Positions 1 through 6,719 of a stretch of 14,292 nucleotides of DNA are shown here, piece after piece; position 1 is the stretch's first letter; every line of letters starts with the position of its first letter. The notes beneath the pieces are model-generated. The model did no database searches and had not been told where the DNA came from. It saw nothing but the letters and a program-made list of their open reading frames with translations. A program made the translations under genes and the position numbers. This DNA comes from Bacteroidota bacterium (lineage in GTDB: Bacteria; Bacteroidota; Bacteroidia; Chitinophagales; UBA10324), in contig DMRR01000196.1 in NCBI GenBank assembly GCA_003455275.1, positions 1-14,292 on the forward strand, written 5' to 3'.

Positions 1-171
1 GTTGAATGCATTGGAAATATTTCTTGCCTGTAACTCCGAAATCTGTTGGTACAAATTTGTTTGAACTGCTGTTGGATAATGTTCGGCTGCTGCGGCGTAA
101 CAGGTTTCGAGGGAAACTTGAGCGAGTGAAAAGTGAAAGGTGAAAAGGAAAGCAACAAGCCCCACCAACAT
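1..171 (-). CDS. TolC-family outer-membrane efflux protein, N-terminal fragment
   Basis: This is the first 57 codons of a gene running leftward off the window. The reading frame opens with ATG at 171-169 and gives a hydrophobic signal peptide (MLVGLVAFLFTFHFSLA, cut before Gln18). The mature start VSLETCYAAAAEHYP resembles the beginning of Bacteroidota TolC/OEP proteins, where an Ala-rich first helix follows a 'sLeqC' motif. Such proteins form the outer-membrane channel of tripartite efflux pumps. A TetR regulator upstream on the same strand fits an efflux operon (regulator, TolC, membrane fusion protein, RND pump), but the later genes are not visible. Oddity: the start codon and first five codons lie in the arm of a palindromic repeat, and the signal peptide has no basic n-region. 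An in-frame TTG start further upstream (about 213) would add Arg and Lys. Family call is from 39 mature residues only. Confidence 0.62.
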   Translation of the reverse strand, partial: MLVGLVAFLFTFHFSLAQVSLETCYAAAAEHYPTAVQTNLYQQISELQARNISNAFN

Positions 172-265
172 CTTACCCCTCCCCCAAGGGGAGGGAAAAT
201 ACAGCGCAAGCAAATTACCAGCGACTGCTCCTCTCCCCTTAGGGGATAGGTCGGGAGTGGGGCTT
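157..265. repeat. 109-bp palindromic intergenic repeat with two internal hairpins
   Basis: The outer ends are perfect 9-base inverted arms: AAGCCCCAC at 157-165 and GTGGGGCTT at 257-265. Inside are two smaller palindromes. CCCTCCCC (177-184) pairs with GGGGAGGG (188-195) across a 3-base loop, and TCCCC (234-238) pairs with GGGGA (242-246) across TTA. The element is far more G/C-rich than its surroundings. It fills the 100-base gap between the tetR stop and the TolC-family start and overlaps the first codons of the latter. Short G/C-rich palindromic repeats with CCCC/GGGG stems are, as I recall, scattered between genes in many Bacteroidota genomes, so this is probably one copy of a genome-wide family. 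Transcribed leftward it would fold strongly between the two cistrons. Confidence 0.72.
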
Positions 266-271
266 TGGGCT

Positions 272-898
272 TTATCGTTTAATTGCATTGATAATAAATT
301 TTGGAATTTCTTTTTTGCGTGCTTCAATCATCAATGAAAATTTTTTGTCGCTCACATTCATCACTCCCTGAAGAAGCGGGCGGGCGACAAACGGAAACAC
401 ACACATCGAAAGCATATTGATGAATAGTTGTTCGGGTTGAATAGCGATGATGTTTTTCTTTCTGATTTCTGATTCTACCTGGAGAAAAAATTTATTCAGG
501 TTCGGACGCTTGTCATTGCTGAGCATCATCTTCACCATTTCTTCCGGATGGCGATTAATTTCATGCAGAATAAATCCGGGCAAAAATGGATTCAAGGAAA
601 TAAAGCTTATGTAGCTCTCCACAAACTTTTCAATCTTTTCAAACAATGACGCTTCGCTGCCAAGAATCGGATGCAGGCGGCCGAGCATTTGCATTTTCGC
701 TTCCGTCATCACCACCTGAAATAATTTTTCTTTCGAACGGAAGTAATAATGAAGCAATGCTTTATTGATTCCTGCCTCATTTGCAATCTCTTCCATACGA
801 GCCCCTGCCATTCCCTTACGCTGAAATATCCTTCTCGCCGCAGCAATAATCTTCTGCTCAGCTCCTTCCATTTCTTTAACCTTCTTGTTTAACTTCAT
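272..898 (-). CDS. TetR/AcrR family transcriptional regulator
   Basis: A 208-residue one-component repressor, usual length for the family. Residues about 15-62 form the TetR_N DNA-binding domain: IFQRKG, then MEEIANEAGINKALLHYYF, with the recognition-helix end 'LLHYYFRSKEKLF' (H50, Y51, Y52, F53) very typical. Residues about 70-208 are the all-helical ligand-binding and dimer domain, which is too variable to indicate an inducer. The start chosen is ATG at 898-896; a second Met at residue 10 is possible. An inverted repeat touches this start codon and a TAnnTTTG promoter box lies just upstream, so autorepression is likely. The next gene on the same strand is a TolC-family efflux protein, suggesting control of a drug or solvent efflux pump. 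This role is inferred from context. Confidence 0.9.
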   Translation of the reverse strand: MKLNKKVKEMEGAEQKIIAAARRIFQRKGMAGARMEEIANEAGINKALLHYYFRSKEKLFQVVMTEAKMQMLGRLHPILGSEASLFEKIEKFVESYISFISLNPFLPGFILHEINRHPEEMVKMMLSNDKRPNLNKFFLQVESEIRKKNIIAIQPEQLFINMLSMCVFPFVARPLLQGVMNVSDKKFSLMIEARKKEIPKFIINAIKR

Positions 899-917
899 GG
901 TTTAACCAAATGGTTAA
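898..917. promoter_or_regulatory. Operator-like inverted repeat at the tetR start
   Basis: TTAACCA (902-908) and TGGTTAA (911-917) form a perfect 7-base inverted repeat with a 2-base spacer. A third, partial half-site TGGTT (898-902) makes a second, overlapping inverted repeat with AACCA (904-908). The site lies between the predicted transcription start and the tetR start codon, where bound TetR would block its own transcript. Dyads of this size and position are typical TetR operators. Binding is inferred, not shown. Confidence 0.6.
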
Positions 918-922
918 TTGTG

Positions 923-951
923 CAAACATAAAACTATTTTTCAATTTCAAA
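923..951 (-). promoter_or_regulatory. Bacteroidota-type promoter of tetR
   Basis: Read on the minus strand, TATGTTTG (930-923) matches the Bacteroidota -7 consensus TAnnTTTG exactly. TTTG at 951-948, 17 bases upstream, could serve as the -33 element, though that spacing is slightly short. Transcription would start near 917, at the edge of the operator-like repeat, leaving a leader of only about 18 bases. Confidence 0.5.
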
Positions 952-980
952 ATTTTAATTCATTTAACATTCAATCTCGC

Positions 981-1006
981 CTGAATATTTTTCATTTGCA
1001 CTTCTT
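981..1006 (+). promoter_or_regulatory. Putative promoter/leader of the TonB receptor gene
   Basis: TTCATTTGC (991-999) is one base off the TAnnTTTG -7 box and is followed by ACTTCTT directly before the ATG. The block CTGAATATT (981-989) ... TTTGCACTTCTT (995-1006) recurs with one mismatch ahead of the LutB-like gene (5031-5053). No convincing -33 element is visible. If used, the leader would be almost absent. Confidence 0.35.
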
Positions 1007-3379
1007 ATGAAAAAACTTGCACTGATTCTAATTTTTTTTCCAAGCTTTTTGTTTGCCCAATCGGGAATTGTGAGAGGGAAAATTTTTAATGCAACAAACA
1101 ACCAGCCCATTGATTTTGCTACTGTGGTTTTGCTCAATACCAATTTCGGAACTCAGTCAGATGAGAGCGGCAATTATGAAATAAAAAATATTCCTCCCGG
1201 CATTTACAATCTTGCTGTGAGCTATGTTGGATTCAAATCGAAAACTGTTTTTGAAATTGAAATCACCAACGCAAAACCTGCAATCATTGATGTAGGGCTG
1301 GAAGAAAATGTGAGTGAGTTAAATGAAGTAGTTGTGAAAGGAAGTTCTTTCGACCGAAGCGAAGAGAGTCCGGTTTCATTGCGAACAATCGGTGCCAATG
1401 AAATTCAGCGCAACCCCGGCGGTAACCGAGATATCAGCAAAGTGATTCAATCGTTTCCCGGCGTGAGTTACACGGTAAGTTTTCGAAACGACATAATTAT
1501 CCGCGGCGGCGCTCCAAACGAAAATCGCTTTTACCTTGATGGTGTCGAAGTTCCGAACATCAATCATTTCGCCACGCAAGGTTCTAGCGGCGGCCCAGTT
1601 GGAATGATTAATGTTGACTTTATTAAGGAAGTTGAATTTTATTCCGGCGCATTTCCGGCGAACCGTGGAAATGCATTGAGTTCGGTTTTCAGTTTTACAC
1701 AAAAAGATGGCCGCACCGATAAATTAGGTTTGACCGGAACTATTGGCTCCAGCGACTTTGGGCTTACGCTTGAAGGACCGCTCACGAAAAAATCTTCGTT
1801 CCTTCTGTCAGCGCGTCGCTCCTACCTGCAATTTTTATTTCAAACGCTTGGCTTACCCTTTCTTCCGACATACAATGATTTTCAGTTCAAGCAACGGATA
1901 AAACTGAATCTGAAAAATGAAATTACGCTGGTTGGACTTGGAGCCATTGATCAGTTTGCATTAAACCTTTCTGCCGACTCAACCGATGCGCAGAAATATA
2001 TTCTCGGTTATCTTCCATCTAACGAACAATGGAATTACGCGGGTGGTGTGGTGTACAAACATTTTTCGAAAAAAAGTTTTCAAACAATAGTTGCGAGCCG
2101 CAATCAACTGAACAATGAATCAAAAAAATATTTTAACAATGATGAAACACAGGCGCTCATCTTAAATTATTCTTCAACTGAAATTGAAAACAAACTACGC
2201 ATTGAAAATTTATACAATCACGCCGGATTGAAAATCAACTATGGTGCAGGTTATGAGTTTGTTCAGTATCAAAATAAAACTTACAATAGAATTTCAACTC
2301 CGGCAGGTCTGAAGGAAGTGAATTACAATTCTGATTTGTCATTCAGCAAGTACTCAGCTTTTGCACAGCTCTCAAAAACATTTTTGAAAGAAAAATTAAT
2401 CATCTCAGCCGGAGCCAGAACCGATTTCAATAATTATTCTGTAGTGATGAGTAATCCGCTCGGGCAAATTTCTCCGCGCATTTCTTTCACTTATAACCTG
2501 AATGAAAAATTTTCATTCAGTGCCAACTCAGGAATTTATTTTCAATTGCCTGCATATACTGTGCTTGGTTACAGAGATTCAACCGGCGAATTGATTAACA
2601 AAAAAAATGAAGTCAGTTACATTGAATGCAAACACCTTGTGGCAGGAACCGAATACAATTCGAAAAATAATTTGCGAATTGCCGTGGAAGGATTTTACAA
2701 ATTGTATTCGCACTATCCGTTTCTCACTAACGATTCAGTTTCCCTCGCCAATCTCGGAGGCGATTTTGGCGTGGTTGGAAATGAACCGGCAGTTTCTACT
2801 TCTTCCGGAAAAAGTTATGGAGTAGAATTTTTGATTCAGCAGAAATACTTCAAGGGTTTTTACGGACTTGCGGCAGTAACACTATACCGAAGTTTATTCA
2901 GTGATCGCAACAATAAACTTGTTGCTGCGTCGTGGGACAATAAAATAGTTGTTGCAGCTACTCTCGGAAAAAAAATCGGGAAGAGTTGGGAGCTTGGTAT
3001 CAAGTGGAGATACAGTGGCGGCGCGCCTTTCACACCTTACGATATTTCGCGCAGCTCGCTCATCAGCGTTTGGAATATTACAGGTCGCGGATTGAATGAT
3101 TACTCACAACTGAATTCACAGCGCCTGAAATCTTTTCATCAGCTGGATTTTAGAATTGATAAAAAGTTTTTCATGAAGAAATGGAATCTCGATGCATACA
3201 TAGATGTGCAGAATGCTTATAACTATAAAACGCAGTTGCAACCGTACCTGGATATACAGCGTGATGCGAATGGAAATGCAATTATTAATCCCGATGACAA
3301 CACACGCTATCTCACTCGTTTTGTCCCAAACGAATCAGGGACTGTGCTCCCAACTATTGGTGTGGTGATTGGGTTTTAG
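1007..3379 (+). CDS. TonB-dependent outer-membrane receptor with carboxypeptidase-like N-domain
   Basis: A 790-residue outer-membrane transporter that would use TonB/ExbBD energy to import a bulky ligand. A signal peptide covers residues 1-17 (cut FLFA-QSG). A carboxypeptidase D regulatory-like beta sandwich follows at about 21-100 (GKIFNATNNQPIDFATVVLL, DESGNYEIKNIPPGIYNL, SYVGF). A TonB-box-like stretch ELNEVVVKG lies near 105-112. The plug spans about 115-225, including RNPGGNRDISKVIQSFPGV, IIIRGGAPNENRFYLDGVEVPN and FYSGAFPANRGNALSS. The remainder is a 22-strand-type barrel ending in aromatic Phe790 (VIGF), as expected for BamA insertion. It is shorter than SusC-type receptors (about 1000 residues) and no SusD lipoprotein gene follows, so it is more like small CarboxypepD_reg TonB receptors of unknown substrate. 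Transcribed divergently from tetR; whether TetR controls it is unknown. Confidence 0.93.
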   Translation: MKKLALILIFFPSFLFAQSGIVRGKIFNATNNQPIDFATVVLLNTNFGTQSDESGNYEIKNIPPGIYNLAVSYVGFKSKTVFEIEITNAKPAIIDVGLEENVSELNEVVVKGSSFDRSEESPVSLRTIGANEIQRNPGGNRDISKVIQSFPGVSYTVSFRNDIIIRGGAPNENRFYLDGVEVPNINHFATQGSSGGPVGMINVDFIKEVEFYSGAFPANRGNALSSVFSFTQKDGRTDKLGLTGTIGSSDFGLTLEGPLTKKSSFLLSARRSYLQFLFQTLGLPFLPTYNDFQFKQRIKLNLKNEITLVGLGAIDQFALNLSADSTDAQKYILGYLPSNEQWNYAGGVVYKHFSKKSFQTIVASRNQLNNESKKYFNNDETQALILNYSSTEIENKLRIENLYNHAGLKINYGAGYEFVQYQNKTYNRISTPAGLKEVNYNSDLSFSKYSAFAQLSKTFLKEKLIISAGARTDFNNYSVVMSNPLGQISPRISFTYNLNEKFSFSANSGIYFQLPAYTVLGYRDSTGELINKKNEVSYIECKHLVAGTEYNSKNNLRIAVEGFYKLYSHYPFLTNDSVSLANLGGDFGVVGNEPAVSTSSGKSYGVEFLIQQKYFKGFYGLAAVTLYRSLFSDRNNKLVAASWDNKIVVAATLGKKIGKSWELGIKWRYSGGAPFTPYDISRSSLISVWNITGRGLNDYSQLNSQRLKSFHQLDFRIDKKFFMKKWNLDAYIDVQNAYNYKTQLQPYLDIQRDANGNAIINPDDNTRYLTRFVPNESGTVLPTIGVVIGF

Positions 3380-3549
3380 TTTTTCTGATGAGGCTGTTTG
3401 TTGAGTTTGCTGTTTTTAAATTCAAATAATAAAATTCTTATCCTGAAGAACTGCTTCCATTCTTTATAAATATTTTGAATATGGAATGATGAATAAATTT
3501 TATTTCAAAAATATTGTTGCAGTTAATTTCGTCCGCTAAACAACAAAGA

Positions 3550-4953
3550 ATGCAACTCAGAACGGAGAAGGATACAATGGGAATTGTGCAGGTTCCTGCT
3601 GATAAATATTACGGTGCGCAAACTCAACGATCAATAGAAAACTTTCAAATCGCGCAAGACATAAATAAAATGCCGAAAGAAATTATTCGGGCATTTGCTT
3701 ACCTGAAAAAAGCGGCGGCATTAACCAATCTTGATTGCGGAGTTCTTGCAAGAGAAAAAGCAGAGTTGATTGGAAAAGTTTGCGATGAAATTCTGGAAGG
3801 AAAATTAGATACGGAATTTCCGCTCGTGGTTTGGCAAACCGGAAGTGGAACACAAAGCAACATGAATGTAAATGAAGTGATAGCATATCGTGGTCATGTG
3901 TTGCAGGGAGGAAGTTTATTGGATGAAAAAAAATTCCTTCATCCGAATGATGATGTAAACAAATCGCAGTCGAGCAACGATACTTTCCCAACTGCCATGC
4001 ACATTGCTGCATATAAAATTTTAATCGAAGTTACACTCCCCGGAATTCAGAAACTGCGCGACACACTCGCCGCAAAATCAAAAGAGTTTATGCGGGTTGT
4101 TAAAATTGGCCGAACACATTTGATGGATGCAACACCACTCACCCTCGGACAGGAAATCAGTGGATATGTTTCTCAACTTGATCATGGAATGAAGGCAATA
4201 AAAAATTCACTCGCTCACCTTTCAGAACTAGCCCTTGGCGGCACTGCAGTAGGAACTGGAATTAACACTCCGAAAGGTTATGATGTAAGTGTTGCAAAAA
4301 AAATTGCCGAACTCACCGGGCTTCCTTTCATCACTGCTGAAAATAAATTTGAATCACTCGCTTCGCACGATGGAATTGTGGAAGCACACGGCGCATTGAA
4401 AACTGTTGCAGTGAGTTTGATGAAAATTGCCAACGACATTCGATTGCTTGCATCGGGTCCGCGCAGTGGTATTGGAGAAATTTTTATACCGGATAATGAA
4501 CCCGGCTCTTCCATTATGCCCGGAAAAGTGAACCCTACACAATGCGAAGCAATGACAATGGTAGCTGCGCAGGTTTTAGGAAATGATGTGGCGATAAATG
4601 TTGGAGGCGCCAATGGTCATTTCGAGCTGAATGTTTTCAAGCCGGTGATGATTTACAATTTTCTACACTCAGCAAGATTGATTGGCGATGTGTGTGTTTC
4701 ATTCAATGATAAATGTGCAGTTGGATTAAAACCCATTGAAGAAAACATTCGCAGACATGTAAGCAACTCACTTATGCTCGTAACCGCACTCAATACAAAA
4801 ATCGGTTATTACAAAGCTGCTGAAATTGCTCAAACCGCTCACAAGAATGGAAGCACATTGAAAGAAACAGCAATCAAACTTGGTTACTTAACAGCAGAGC
4901 AATTTGATGAGTGGGTGAAGCCGGAAGAGATGTGTGGGGAGTTACCGGAATAA
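3550..4953 (+). CDS. fumC: Fumarate hydratase, class II
   Basis: Iron-independent class II fumarase, reversibly hydrating fumarate to L-malate in the TCA cycle; a cytoplasmic homotetramer. From ATG 3550 the protein is 467 residues, the same length as E. coli FumC. It opens in the family manner ([24 protein letters not shown]). The open frame could begin at a TTG at 3514, adding 12 unmatched residues, so I reject that start. Conserved elements: GSGTQSNMN (98-106), [13 protein letters not shown] (141-153), [16 protein letters not shown] (187-202, with active-site His190), and the lyase signature [13 protein letters not shown] (319-331) carrying the catalytic Ser loop. Gly325 in MPGKVNP, rather than the Ala of aspartases (MPAKVNP), favours fumarase over aspartate ammonia-lyase. 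The C-terminal fumarase domain is present (about 410-460). It lies 170 bases after the TonB receptor and 112 bases before the LutB-like gene. Confidence 0.97.
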   Translation: MQLRTEKDTMGIVQVPADKYYGAQTQRSIENFQIAQDINKMPKEIIRAFAYLKKAAALTNLDCGVLAREKAELIGKVCDEILEGKLDTEFPLVVWQTGSGTQSNMNVNEVIAYRGHVLQGGSLLDEKKFLHPNDDVNKSQSSNDTFPTAMHIAAYKILIEVTLPGIQKLRDTLAAKSKEFMRVVKIGRTHLMDATPLTLGQEISGYVSQLDHGMKAIKNSLAHLSELALGGTAVGTGINTPKGYDVSVAKKIAELTGLPFITAENKFESLASHDGIVEAHGALKTVAVSLMKIANDIRLLASGPRSGIGEIFIPDNEPGSSIMPGKVNPTQCEAMTMVAAQVLGNDVAINVGGANGHFELNVFKPVMIYNFLHSARLIGDVCVSFNDKCAVGLKPIEENIRRHVSNSLMLVTALNTKIGYYKAAEIAQTAHKNGSTLKETAIKLGYLTAEQFDEWVKPEEMCGELPE

Positions 4954-4997
4954 TTGCTTTCACGAATCTATATTCATTCAACCTGCTTCTTGTGTGT

Positions 4998-5020
4998 AAG
5001 AGAATTTTAATCTTTCTCTT
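4998..5020 (+). other. Weak AT-rich hairpin downstream of fumC
   Basis: AAGAGAA (4998-5004) pairs with TTCTCTT (5014-5020) over a 9-base loop, 44 bases after the fumC stop. It is followed by CATTTTATC rather than an unbroken T-run, so it is at best a weak terminator or an mRNA 3'-end structure between fumC and the LutB-like gene. Confidence 0.3.
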
Positions 5021-5030
5021 CATTTTATCA

Positions 5031-5053
5031 CTGAATATTATTTTGCGCTTCTT
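5031..5053 (+). promoter_or_regulatory. Putative promoter/leader of the LutB-like gene
   Basis: CTGAATATT (5031-5039) is followed by TTTGCGCTTCTT (5042-5053). The octamer TTATTTTG (5038-5045) is one base off the TAnnTTTG -7 box. The same two blocks occur before the TonB receptor gene. The transcript would start near 5051, about 15 bases before the ATG. No clear -33 element is seen. Confidence 0.35.
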
Positions 5054-5065
5054 GTAATTCTATCA

Positions 5066-6451
5066 ATGGCCGAAACAAAATTTGATTCCTTTAAAGAAGC
5101 TGTGCATGAAACTGCATTCGATAAAGAGATGCACCGCAAACTCAATTGGAATATCGGCAAGTATGCTGATACCGTAGTCAAGGGCAAGCAGCAATATCAG
5201 GAATTGGAAACTGCCAAGCAACGCGCAAAAAATATCAAGTGGAAAGCAATGGAAAACCTGGACCGCTATCTGCTTGAATTCGAAAGTAATTTTCAGCGCC
5301 GCGGAGGAAAAGTTTATTGGGCCGAAACAGCTGATGAAGCACTCAGCGAAATAGCAAATATTATAAATCGGGTTGAAGCAAAAAGCGTGGTGAAATCAAA
5401 ATCAATGACCACCGAAGAAGTTCACCTGAATAATTATTTAGAGAAACTCGGAGTAGAAGTAGTGGAAACTGATTTGGGGGAATACATCCAGCAACTGGAT
5501 GGCCAGCCCCCGTTTCATATCGTGACACCAGCCATGCACAAGTCGAAAGAAGATGTGGCGAAAGTGTTTAACAAACACCTTGGTACTCCGATGGAGAGCA
5601 CTCCGCAAGAGTTAACTATGGTTGCGCGAAAAGTTTTGCGCGATAAATATGTACAGGCAGATGTAGGAATAACCGGAGCAAATTTTATACTGCCAGATGT
5701 CGGAGGAGTTTTGGTATTGGAAAATGAAGGCAACGCAAGATTGACTATGACTTTCCCGAAAGTTCATATTGTAATTGTTGGAATTGAAAAAGTGATTCCT
5801 TCCATTCATGACCTTGCATTGTTTCTTCCATTGCTTGCAACTTACGGAACGGGTCAGCAGATTACAGTTTACAATTCTGTTCTCACCGGACCAAAGCAGG
5901 AAGGTGAACCTGATGGCCCGGAAGAAATGCATGTGATACTGATGGATAATGGCCGAACCAATCTTCTTGATCAGGAAGAACAGCGCCAGGCCTTGTACTG
6001 CATTCGTTGTGGTGCATGTCTCAATGCGTGTCCGGTTTACAAAAATATTGGTGGTTTCAGTTATCAAACTACTTATAGCGGGCCAATTGGAAGTGTCATA
6101 ACCCCTCACTTCAAAGGAATGGAAGATTTCAAGCACCTGAGTGGTGCATCTTCTTTATGCGGAGCTTGTACTGAAGTGTGCCCAATGAAAATTGAGTTGC
6201 ACAATCTTCTTGTACTGAATCGCCGGGATGCTGTGAACCAGCGGCATTTTAACCGAAGTGAAAAATTCGGATGGTTTGTTTGGAAGCGTGCCATGCTGAA
6301 TCGCAGGCTAATGAATTCAGGCGGTGCAGGAATAAAAAATTTTATGTTGAGATTATTATTTAAAAATACCTGGGGAAGTAAGAGAGAGCTACCAATTGTA
6401 GCGAAGAAATCTTTCCATCAATTGTGGATGGAGAAAAACAAAACCACTTAA
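5066..6451 (+). CDS. lutB: LutB-like lactate utilisation iron-sulphur protein (LUD domain + ferredoxin motifs)
   Basis: A 461-residue soluble protein matching LutB (YvfW/YkgF), which with LutA and LutC oxidises L-lactate to pyruvate in the cytoplasm. The LUD (DUF162) domain spans about 70-295, with the characteristic GITGANFILPDVGGVLVLENEGNAR (split here as GITGANFILP at 201-210 and DVGGVLVLENEGNAR at 211-225). Then come ferredoxin-type clusters: CIRCGACLNACP (Cys312, 315, 318, 322) and SSLCGACTEVCP (Cys365, 368, 372). The linking GGFSYQTTYSGPIGSVITP and the 'CP.KI.LH.LLVLNRR' tail are also family-typical. The second motif shows three cysteines; the position of a possible first one is Ser362, which I believe is normal for LutB. 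Length fits the family. LutA and LutC are not in the window: upstream is fumC, downstream a secreted repeat protein. The lactate role is therefore from family knowledge, not context. Confidence 0.88.
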   Translation: MAETKFDSFKEAVHETAFDKEMHRKLNWNIGKYADTVVKGKQQYQELETAKQRAKNIKWKAMENLDRYLLEFESNFQRRGGKVYWAETADEALSEIANIINRVEAKSVVKSKSMTTEEVHLNNYLEKLGVEVVETDLGEYIQQLDGQPPFHIVTPAMHKSKEDVAKVFNKHLGTPMESTPQELTMVARKVLRDKYVQADVGITGANFILPDVGGVLVLENEGNARLTMTFPKVHIVIVGIEKVIPSIHDLALFLPLLATYGTGQQITVYNSVLTGPKQEGEPDGPEEMHVILMDNGRTNLLDQEEQRQALYCIRCGACLNACPVYKNIGGFSYQTTYSGPIGSVITPHFKGMEDFKHLSGASSLCGACTEVCPMKIELHNLLVLNRRDAVNQRHFNRSEKFGWFVWKRAMLNRRLMNSGGAGIKNFMLRLLFKNTWGSKRELPIVAKKSFHQLWMEKNKTT

Positions 6452-6458
6452 TTATTTT

Positions 6459-6611
6459 TTACCAGAAAAGTGCGAAATACAATTTTCGCATTAACCGTGC
6501 AACAATTCCTCTTAATTTGTTTCTCATTGATTCCTTGCGTTTCATGTAAAAATGTTTAGCTAAGAACGAACGAAAGAATTTGAAAGTATATTCTTCTCCG
6601 TCATAGTATTG
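6459..6611 (-). pseudogene. Possible C-terminal gene remnant or very small protein
   Basis: A minus-strand frame of 50 codons plus TAA lies in the 268-base gap, with its stop 7 bases from the LutB-like stop. It reads QYYDGEEYTFKFFRSFLAKH followed by FY and then, from an internal ATG at 6545, MKRKESMRNKLRGIVARLMR plus KLYFALFW (28 residues). The frame is closed upstream by TGA at 6614-6612, and no usual start codon lies before the internal Met. Composition (alternating aromatic and basic helices, few rare codons) looks more protein-like than the rest of the gap, hinting at the tail of a decayed gene whose front was lost, or a basic amphipathic mini-protein. I do not recognise the family. It may be chance. 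Confidence 0.25.
6471..6490. other. Short inverted repeat after the LutB-like gene
   Basis: TGCGAAA (6471-6477) and TTTCGCA (6484-6490) form a perfect 7-bp stem with a 6-base loop, 20 bases after the LutB-like stop. No T-run follows on the plus strand, so it is not a classical terminator. It could stabilise the mRNA 3' end. It also falls inside the minus-strand frame at 6459-6611. Confidence 0.35.
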
Positions 6612-6719
6612 TCAGAATTCTTTTATCGTGGACAAGTAATAACTTATCGAACACCCATGTTACTTTAATGTGAAATGTATAATTTCATCACCTGATTATT
6701 TTTAATAATTGGTGTTGCA

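Noticed and set aside
140..337. 65-codon plus-strand frame over the left repeat
   Set aside because: It is mostly translation of the palindromic repeat and antisense to the ends of tetR and the TolC gene; composition is not protein-like.
1007..3379. SusC-type polysaccharide utilisation receptor
   Set aside because: The protein is about 200 residues short of SusC proteins and no SusD or glycoside hydrolase gene is next to it.
3514..3549. TTG start giving a 479-residue fumarase
   Set aside because: The 12 extra residues have no family counterpart; ATG at 3550 yields the standard 467-residue protein with the canonical N-terminus.
3550..4953. Aspartate ammonia-lyase
   Set aside because: The signature reads MPGKVNP, as in class II fumarases, not MPAKVNP as in aspartases, and the rest aligns with FumC.
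5612..6136. 174-codon minus-strand frame opposite the LutB-like gene
   Set aside because: Lies entirely antisense to a well-supported conserved gene and has no recognisable domain; other long antisense frames (1376-1702, 3683-4012, 4278-4613) were dropped for the same reason.
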